Notes under the pieces: generated by a model | What the model saw: the letters and a program-made list of their open reading frames with translations, nothing else | Database searches by the model: none | Told to the model about the DNA's origin: nothing | Part shown: positions 63,446 through 64,000 of the stretch, piece after piece | How the letters are laid out: each line of letters opens with the position of its first letter | Numbering within the stretch: the first letter of the stretch is position 1 | Translations under genes and position numbers: made by a program | NCBI GenBank assembly: GCA_015680905.1 | Contig: CM027380.1 | Coordinates: forward strand, 13,906,001-13,970,000 | DNA: 64,000 nt | Source of the DNA: Coptis chinensis | Taxonomy: Eukaryota; Streptophyta; Magnoliopsida; Ranunculales; Ranunculaceae | Direction: 5' to 3'

Positions 63446-63694
63446 TATGAATAATCAATGTTCATACCTAACTGCTGTTCATACCTCAACATGAGCTATG
63501 AACAATCAATGTTCTATTTATAATATAAACATTCATTGTTCATACCTTAACATGAGCTATGAATAATTAATCATTGTTCATACATTAACATAATGTATAA
63601 TTAGTAAGAACACCTACTAGAGTATGAACAATCATTGTTCAAACATCAATATATTATATGAGGTATGTTCGCCTATTAGGGTATGAACAATCAT
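63446..63694. repeat. TATGAACAATCA palindromic cluster, second block
   Basis: At least four imperfect inverted units built from TATGAACAATCA and TCATTGTTCATACC, including ATGAGCTATGAA links. It is the cleaner version of 37,206-37,453 and resembles 161-270. Confidence 0.65.
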
Positions 63695-64000
63695 CAAATT
63701 TCACTGTTTTATAAATATAACACAAAAGGGTGAAACTGGTATTTTAAAAATAATCTATGATTTATATCTATAATAACATAGAGGGATAAAACTGACATTT
63801 TAAAAAAAGAAAAAATGTCGGGCCAACTTATTTTGTTCTTAAGGGTTACTAAAATTGAAATCGTGGGTTCATGGATTACTTAATGCTAAAATTTGTCCTT
63901 ATGAGTTACTAAAAGAAAACGATGTCCTCTAGAATTGTTTTGGTTCAAAATTAGTCGATCATCTAGACTATTTTCTTGTTTTTTTTTAACCATAGATCAA

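Larger units (their letters stand above)
47878..64000 (+). repeat. Second copy of the tandem duplication (runs off the window)
   Basis: It matches 21,744-37,760 throughout, including Gypsy remains, facing transposon fragments, PUP gene, intronic Copia with its target duplication, hAT-like and foldback elements and the CGATAT and palindrome clusters. Homology is unbroken at the window end, so the copy continues beyond it. Confidence 0.95.

Overview
The window is nuclear DNA of a flowering plant, probably a eudicot. The signs are AT-rich intergenic DNA, GT-AG introns, purine-permease (PUP) genes of the plant-only type, and a dense layer of Copia, Gypsy (Athila-like and another Ty3 type), hAT-like and foldback elements. 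No RNA gene, CRISPR array or bacterial-type operon is visible. The host genes are three PUP transporter loci, one of them a near-identical duplicate of another. Everything else recognisable is repeat or fossil.

Layout. 0-1.6 kb: palindromic TATGAACAAT motifs, a TA microsatellite and a CGATAT-rich repeat. 1.6-3.6 kb: a truncated Copia fossil whose LTR runs into the end of the first PUP gene. 3.6-5.6 kb: PUP gene 1 (minus strand, two exons). 5.6-7.6 kb: intergenic, with a GAGCC-type tandem repeat. 7.63-13.77 kb: a Copia element with both LTRs and a 5-bp target duplication, broken inside. 14.0-20.1 kb: an LTR graveyard, with two LTR-like pieces in opposite orientation, a solo LTR of another family sitting inside one unit of a 130-bp direct repeat, and a GTTCCGAAC minisatellite. 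20.1-23.8 kb: Gypsy internal remains. 23.8-25.4 kb: two facing fragments of the plant 'putative gypsy-type transposon' domain. 26.7-33.6 kb: PUP gene 2a (plus strand) with a 5-kb antisense Copia in its only intron. 34-37.5 kb: hAT-like element, foldback element, CGATAT repeat and palindromes. 38.6-47.8 kb: a 5'-truncated Athila-like Gypsy fossil with its 3' LTR.

From 47,878 to the window end the sequence repeats 21,744-37,760 in the same order and orientation, including PUP gene 2b and the same Copia at the same target site. This is a direct tandem duplication with a period of about 26.1-26.2 kb and its junction at 47,877/47,878. The second copy runs off the window. Gene 2b is open throughout (366 residues); gene 2a has three small differences that break its frame, all of kinds that long-read assembly errors also produce.

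The PUP proteins are integral membrane carriers of the drug/metabolite transporter superfamily, known for moving purine bases, cytokinins and some alkaloids across plant membranes. The substrate of these members cannot be told from sequence. I did not find a new enzymatic or defence system. The most notable points are the tandem duplication, the LTR that supplies the stop codon of PUP gene 1, the antisense Copia in the duplicated intron, the mirrored repeats downstream of both PUP loci, and the uneven divergence of the two duplicate blocks.
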